Below, piece after piece: positions 57,501 through 64,000 of a stretch of 64,000 bases of DNA (position 1 is its first letter; each line of letters opens with the position of its first letter). This stretch comes from Symsagittifera roscoffensis. Taxonomy: Eukaryota > Xenacoelomorpha > Acoela > Convolutidae. The DNA lies in the NCBI RefSeq assembly GCF_963678635.1, contig NC_087064.1, forward strand, positions 26,082,189-26,146,188, in the 5' to 3' direction. The position numbers were made by a program, and so were the translations under genes. The notes beneath the pieces are model-generated. The model saw only the letters and a program-made list of their open reading frames with translations, had not been told where the DNA came from and did not search any database.

Positions 57501-60270
57501 AGGGTCCCAAGACTTTGGTGAAGGGCCCCAACACCTTAGGGAGGGGTTCCAACACTCTAGCGAAGGGTCTCACTACTTTGGCGAAGGGTCTCAATACTTT
57601 TGCGAAGGAACCCAAGACTTTGGCGAAGGATCCCAACACTTTAGCGAAGGGTCGTAACACTTTAGCGAAAGGTACCAAGACTTTGGCGAAGGGTCCCAAC
57701 ACTTTAGCGAAGGGTCGTAACACTTTAGCAAAAGATCCCAATACTTTGGCGAAGGGTCCCAGCACTTTAGCGAAAGTCCCAACACTTTAGCGAAGGGTCC
57801 CATCACTTCGGCGAAGGGTCCCAACACGTTGGCGAAGGGCCCAATACTTTGGCGAAGGGTCCCAACACTTTAGCGAAGGATCCCAACACTTTCGCGAAGG
57901 GTCTGAACACCTGAAATAAGGGTTCCAATACTATGGCGAAGGGTCTCAACACTCTAGCTAAGGGTCACAACACTTCGGCGAATGATCCCAACCCTTTGGC
58001 GAAGGGTCGTAAGGTTTCGGCGAAGGGTCCCAACACTTTAGCGAAGGGTCGTAACACTTTAGCAAAAGATCCCAAGACTTTGGCGAAGTGTGCCAACACT
58101 TTAGCGAAGGGTCCCAACACTTTAGCGAAGGGTGCCATCACTTCGACGAAGGGTCCCAACACGTTGGCGAAGGGTCCAATACTTTGGCGAAGGGTCCCAA
58201 CACTTTAGCGAAGGATCCCAACACTTTCGCGACGGGTCCGAACACCTGAACTAAGGGTTCCAATACTATGGCGAAGGGTGCCAACACTCTAGCTAAGGGT
58301 CACAACACTTCGGCGAATGATCCCAACCCTTTGGCGAAGGGTCGTAAGACTTCGGCGAAGGGTCACATCACTTTGGCGAAGGGTCCCAAGACTTTGGCGA
58401 AGGGTCCCAACACTTTGGCGAAGGGTCCCAACACTTTAGCGAAGGGTGCCATCACTTCGGCGAAGGGTCCCAACACGTTGGCGAAGGGCTCAATACTTTG
58501 GCGAAGGGTCCCAACACTTAAACAAAGGATCCCAACACTTTCGCGAAGGGTCCGAACACCTGAACTAAGGGTTCCATTACTATGGCGAAGGGTCCCAACC
58601 TTCTAGCTAAGGGTCACAACACTTCGGCGAAGGGTCCCAACACTTTAGCGAAGGGTGCCATCACTTCGGCGAAGGGTCCCAACACGTTGGCGAAGGGTCC
58701 AATACTTTAGCGAAGGGTCCCAACACTTTAGCGAAGGGTGCCATCACTTCGGCGAAGGGTCCCAACACGTTGGCGAAGGGTCCAATACTTTGGCGAAGGG
58801 TCCCAACACTTTAGCGAAGGATCCCAACACTTTCGCGACGGGTCCGAACACCTGAACTAAGGGTTCCAATACTATGGCGAAGGGTGCCAACACTCTAGCT
58901 AAGGGTCACAACACTTCTGCGAATGATCCCAACCCTTTGGCGAAGGGTCGTAAGACTTCGGCGAAGGGTCACATCACTTTGGCGAAGGGTCCCAACACTT
59001 TAGCGAAGGGTCCCAACACTTTAGCGAAGGGTGCCATCACTTCGGCGAAGGGTCCCAACACGTTGGCGAAGGGCCCAATACTTTGGCGAAGGGTCCCAAC
59101 ACTTAAACAAAGGATCCCAACACTTTCGCGAAGGGTCCGAACACCTGAACTAAGGGTTCCATTACTATGGCAAAGGGTCCCAACACTTCGGCGAATGGTC
59201 CCAACCCTTCGGCGAAAGGTCCCAAGAATTTGGCGAAGGGTGCCAACACTCTAGACTCTAGCTAAGGGTCCCAACACATTAGCGAAGGGTCCCAACACTT
59301 AAGCGAAGGGTCACAACACTCTAGCGAAGTGTACCAAAACTTTGGTGAAGGGCCCCAACACTTTAGGGAAGGGTTCCAACAATCTAGCAAAGGGTCTCAC
59401 TACTTCAGCGAAGGGTCCCAACACTTTTGCGAAGGATCCCAGGACTTTGGCGAAGGGTCCCAAGACTTATGCGAAGGGTCGTAACACTTTAGCGAAAGGT
59501 TCCAAGACTTTGGCGAAGGGTCCCAACACTTTAGCGAAAGTTCCCAAGACTTTGGCGAAGGGATCCAACACTTAAGCGAAGGGTCCCAACACTTTAGCGA
59601 AGGGTCCCAAGACTTTAGCTAAGTGTGCCAACACTTTAGCGAAGGGTCCCAACACTTTAGCGAAGGGTCGTAACACTTCAGCGAAAGGTACCAAGGATTT
59701 GGCGAAGGGTCCCATCACTTTAGGGATAGGTCGTAACACTTTAGCGAAAGATCCCAAGACTTTGGCGAAGGGTCCCAGCACTTTAGCGAAGTGTCCCAAG
59801 ACTTTGGTGAAGGGCCCCAACACTTTAGGGAAGGGTTCCAACAATCTAGCAAAGGGTCGTAACACTTTAGCGAAAGGTCCCAAGACTTTGGCGAAGGTTC
59901 CCAACACTTTAGCGAAAGGTCCCAAGACTTTGGCGAAGGGATCCAACACTTAAGCGAAGGGTCCTAACATTTAAGCGAAGGGTCGTAACACTTTAGCGAA
60001 AGGTCCCAAGACTTTGGCGAAGGTTCCCAAAACTTTAGCGAAAGGTCCCAAGACTTTGGCGAAGGGATCCAACACTTAAGCGAAGGGTCCTAACACTTTA
60101 GCGAAGGGTCCCAAGACTTTAGCTAAGTGTGCCAACATTTTAGCGAAGGGTCCCAGCACTTTAGCGAAGGGTCGTAACACTTTAGCGAAAGATCCCAAGA
60201 CTTTGGCGAAGGGTCCCAGCACTTTAGCGAAAGGTCCTGAGACTTTGGCGAAGGGTGCCAACACTTAAGC
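54520..60270. repeat. 2,961-bp higher-order repeat in the array
   Basis: At least eight marked positions between 54,554 and 57,115 recur exactly 2,961 bp later (141 x 21), for example 54,972/57,933, 55,913/58,874 and 57,115/60,076. The copies differ at only scattered bases. A further copy with an offset of 3,323 bp (58,655/61,978, 59,572/62,895, 60,076/63,399) follows, after internal rearrangement near 60,270-61,980. Confidence 0.85.
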
Positions 60271-63200
60271 GAAGGGTGCCATCACTTCGGCGAAGGGTCC
60301 CAACACGTTGGCGAAGGGTCCAATACTTTAGCGAAGGGTCCCAACACTTTAGCGAAGGGTGCCATCACTTCGGCGAAGGGTCCCAACACGTTGGCGAAGG
60401 GTCCAATACTTTGACGAAGGGTCCCAACACTTTAGCGAAGGATCCCAACACTTTCGCGACGGGTCCGAACACCTGAACTAAGGGTTCCAATACTATGGCG
60501 AAGGGTGCCAACACTCTAGCTAAGGGTCACAACACTTCGGCGAAGGGTCCCAACACTTTAGCGAAGGGTGCCATCATTTCGGCGAAGGGTCCCAACACGT
60601 TGGCGAAGGGTCCAATACTTTAGCGAAGGGTCCCAACACTTTAGCGAAGGGTGCCATCACTTCGGCGAAGGGTCCCAACACGTTGGCGAAGGGTCCAATA
60701 CTTTGGCGAAGGGTCCCAACACTTTAGCGAAGTATCCCAACACTTTCGCGACGGGTCCGAACACCTGAACTAAGGGTTCCAATACTATGGCGAAGGGTGC
60801 CAACACTCTAGCTAAGGGTCACAACACTTCGGCGAATGATCCCAACCCTTTGGCGAAGGGTCGTAAGACTTCGGCGAAGGGTCACATCACTTTGGCGAAG
60901 GGTCCCAACACTTTAGCGAAGGGTCCCAACACTTTAGCGAAGGGTGCCATCACTTCGCCGAAGGGTCCCAACACGTTGGCGAAGGGCCCAATACTTTGAC
61001 GAAGGGTCCCAACACTTTAGCGAAGGATCCCAACACTTTCGCGAAGGGTCCGAACACCTGAACTAAGGGTTCCATTACTATGGCGAAGGGTCCCAACACT
61101 TCGGCGAATGGTCCCAACCCTTCGGCGAAAGGTCCCAAGACTTTGGCGAAGGGTGCGAACACTCTAGACTCTAGCTAAGGGTCCCAACACATTAGCGAAG
61201 GGTCCCAACACTTAAGCGAAGGGTCACAACACTCTAGCGAAGTGTACCAAAACTTTGGTGAAGGGCCCCAACACTTTAGGGAAGGGTTCCAACAATCTAG
61301 CAAAGGGTCTCACTACTTCAGCGAAGGGACCCAACACTTTTGCGAAGGATCCCAGGACTTTGGCGAAGGGTCCCAAGACTTAAGCGAAGGGTCGTAACAC
61401 TTTAGCGAAAGGTCCCAAGACTTTGGCGAAGGGTCCCAACACTTTAGCGAAAGTTCCCAAGACTTTGGCGAAGGGATCCAACACTTAAGCGAAGGGTCCC
61501 AACACTTTAGCGAAGGGTCCCAACACTTTAGCGAAAGGTCGTAACACTTCAGCGAAAGGTACCAAGGATTTGGCGAATGGTCCCATCACTTTAGCGATAG
61601 GTCGTAACACTTTAGCGAAAGATCCCAAGACTTTGGCGAAGGGTCCCAGCACTTTAGCGAAGTGTCCCAAGACTTTGGTGAAGGGCCCCAACACTTTAGG
61701 GAAGGGTTCCAACAATCTAGCAAAGGGTCGTAACACTTTAGCGAAAGGTCCCAACACTTTAGCGAAGGGTGCCATCACTTCGGCGAAGGGTCCCAACACG
61801 TTGGCGAAGGGTCCAATACTTTGGCGAAGGGTCCCAACACTTTAGCGAAGGATCCCAACACTTTCGCGACGGGTCCGAACACCTGAACTAAGGGTTCCAA
61901 TACTATGGCGAAGGGTGCCAACACTCTAGCTAAGGGTCACAACACTTCGGCGAAGGGTCCCAACACTTTAGCGAAGGGTGCCATCACTTCGGCGAAGGGT
62001 CCCAACACGTTGGCGAAGGGTCCAATACTTTAGCGAAGGGTCCCAACACTTTAGCGAAGGGTGCCATCACTTCGGCGAAGGGTCCCAACACGTTGGCGAA
62101 GGGTCCAATACTTTGGCGAAGGGTCCCAACACTTTAGCGAAGGATCCCAACACTTTCGCGACGGGTCCGAACACCTGAACTAAGGGTTCCAATACTATGG
62201 CGAAGGGTGCCAACACTCTAGCTAAGGGTCACAACACTTCGGCGAATGATCCCAACCCTTTGGCGAAGGGTCGTAAGACTTCGGCGAAGGGTCACATCAC
62301 TTTGGCGAAGGGTCCCAACACTTTAGCGAAGGGTCCCAACACTTTAGCGAAGGGTGCCATCACTTCGGCGAAGGGTCCCAACACGTTGGCGAAGGGCCCA
62401 ATACTTTGGCGAAGGGTCCCAACACTTAAACAAAGGATCCCAACACTTTCGCGAAGGGTCCGAACACCTGAACTAAGGGTTCCATTACTATGGCGAAGGG
62501 TCCCAACACTTCGGCGAATGGTGCCAACCCTTCGGCGAAAGGTCCCAAGACTTTGGCGAAGGGTGCCAACACTCTAGACTCTAGCTAAGGGTCCCAACAC
62601 ATTAGCGAAGGGTCCCAACACTTAAGCGAAGGGTCACAACACTCTAGCGAAGTGTACCAAAACTTTGGTGAAGGGCCCCAACACTTTAGGGAAGAGTTCC
62701 AACAATCTAGCAAAGGGTCTCACTACTTCAGCGAAGGGTCCCAACACTTTTGCGAAGGATCCCAGGACTTTGGCGAAGGGTCCCAAGACTTAAGCGAAGG
62801 GTCGTAACACTTTAGCGAAAGGTCCGAAGACTTTGGCGAAGGGTCCCAACACTTTAGCGAAAGTTCCCAAGACTTTGGCGAAGGGATCCAACACTTAAGC
62901 GAAGGGTCCCAACACTTTAGCGAAGGGTCCCAAGACTTTAGCTAAAAGTGCCAACACTTTAGCGAAGGGTCCCAACACTTTAGCGAAGGGTCGTAACACT
63001 TCAGCGAAAGGTACCAAGGATTTGGCGAAGGGTCCCATCACTTTAGCGATAGGTCGTAACACTTTAGCGAAAGATCCCAAGACTTTGGCGAAGGGTCCCA
63101 GCACTTTAGCGAAGTGTCCCAAGACTTTGGTGAAGGGCCCCAACACTTTAGGGAAGGGTTCCAACAATCTAGCAAAGGGTCGTAACACTTTAGCGAAAGG

Positions 63201-64000
63201 TCCCAAGACTTTGGCGAAGGTTCCCAACACTTTAGCGAAAGGTCCCAAGACTTTGGCGAAGGGATCCAACACTTAAGCGAAGGGTCCTAACATTTAAGCG
63301 AAGGGTCGTAACACTTTAGCGAAAGGTCCCAAGACTTTGGCGAAGGTTCCCAACACTTTAGCGAAAGGTCCCAAGACTTTGGCGAAGGGATCCAACACTT
63401 AAGCGAAGGGTCCTAACACTTTAGCGAAGGGTCCCAAGACTTTACCTAAGTGTGCCAACATTTTAGCGAAGGGTCCCAGCACTTTAGCGAAGGGTCGTAA
63501 CACTTTAGCGAAAGATCCCAAGACTTTGGCGAAGGGTCCCAGCACTTTAGCGAAAGGTCCTGAGACTTTGGCGAAGGGTGCCAACACTTAAGCGAAGGGT
63601 CCTAACACTTTAGCGGAGGGTCCCAAGACTTTGGCGAAGAGTGCCAACACTTTAGCGAAGGATCCCAATATTCTAGCGAAGGGTCTCAACACTTTAGCGA
63701 AGGGTCGTAACACTTTAGCGAAAGATCCCAAGACTTTGGCGAAGGGTCCCATCACTTTAGCGAAGGGTCGTAACACTTTAGCGAAAGATCCCAAGACTTT
63801 GGCGAAGGGTCCCAGCACTTTAGCGAAAGGTCCTGAGACTTTGGCGAAGGGTGCCAACACTTAAGCGAAGGGTCCCAACACTTTAGCGGAGGGTCCCAAG
63901 ACTTTGGCGAAGAGTGCCAACACTTTAGCGAAGGATCCCAATATTCTAGCGAAGGGTCTCAACACTTTAGCGAAGGGTCGTAACACTTTAGCGAAAGATC

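Larger units (their letters stand above)
41457..64000. repeat. 21-bp minisatellite array, over 22.5 kb, continuing off the right edge
   Basis: Consensus unit CGAAGGGTCCCAACAC plus TTTAG (21 nt). Variants are concentrated at a few positions: TTTAG/TTTGG/TTCGG/CTAG before CGAAG, CAACAC/CAAGAC, and GGTCCC/GGTCAC/GGTCGT. Since 21 is divisible by 3 and the unit lacks stops in all six frames, long heptapeptide ORFs (AKGPNTL, SEGSQHF, RRVPTLW; FAKVLGP, LKCWDPS, QSVGTLR) arise on both strands. None has a unique domain or conserved start, so they are not called as genes. Single-base indels between units shift the frame repeatedly, which argues against coding. Confidence 0.95.

Noticed and set aside
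41457-64000. CRISPR array
   Set aside because: Repeats are contiguous 21-mers with no unique spacers, in eukaryotic DNA with retrotransposons.
41457-64000. Repeat-protein genes (heptads such as AKGPNTL)
   Set aside because: Frames are open in all six directions because the period is divisible by three, shift at indels, and have no unique domain.

Overview
This window is repeat-rich nuclear DNA from an animal, most likely an invertebrate. Evidence: Ty3/gypsy-type LTR retrotransposons with standard-code ORFs, a non-LTR retrotransposon with an R2/R4-like endonuclease end, a tRNA-like SINE pair, a eukaryotic 3' splice site, and more than 22 kb of minisatellite. No host single-copy gene, rRNA gene or functional tRNA gene was recognised. 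I cannot name the species.

Layout. (1) 1-20,010, minus strand: giant Ty3/gypsy-like element A, which runs off the left edge. In its own direction it has a 5' LTR (20,010 to about 18,449), a 2.4 kb structured leader, gag-pol from an ATG at 15,994, one frameshift at about 10,350, then the rest of pol (integrase and a C-terminal macro-like domain). After a short intergenic gap with a conserved splice acceptor comes ORF3 (6,091-5,123). Then, in the same frame after one UAG, an ORF stays open for over 1,700 codons to the edge and carries an SGNH-hydrolase domain. (2) 20,011-36,828, plus strand: relative B. Its LTRs are nearly identical, but it has several stops and frameshifts and a large deletion in the env-position gene. 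Element A appears to have inserted into B's left LTR. (3) 37,284-40,029, minus strand: a decayed non-LTR retrotransposon. (4) 40,340-40,806: two tRNA-like SINE pieces in inverted orientation. (5) 40,826-41,190: a diverged fragment of the same LTR family. (6) 41,457-64,000: a degenerate 21-bp tandem array with long higher-order repeats, continuing off the right edge.

How the parts work together. A and B are one family whose predicted life cycle is retroviral-like: Gag with two zinc knuckles, aspartic protease, RT, RNase H, integrase. Three things are unusual. Pol ends in a domain resembling ADP-ribose-binding or hydrolysing macro proteins of the TARG1/OARD1 type. The env position holds a very long ORF with one canonical and one degenerate SGNH fold, probably made from a spliced RNA. 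The 12-nt tract just before the 3' LTR (TGTCCGGGGAGT) recurs inside pol in two different reading frames, suggesting extra plus-strand primer sites in an element over 20 kb long. Long ORFs inside the 21-bp array are by-products of a period divisible by three and are not annotated as genes.
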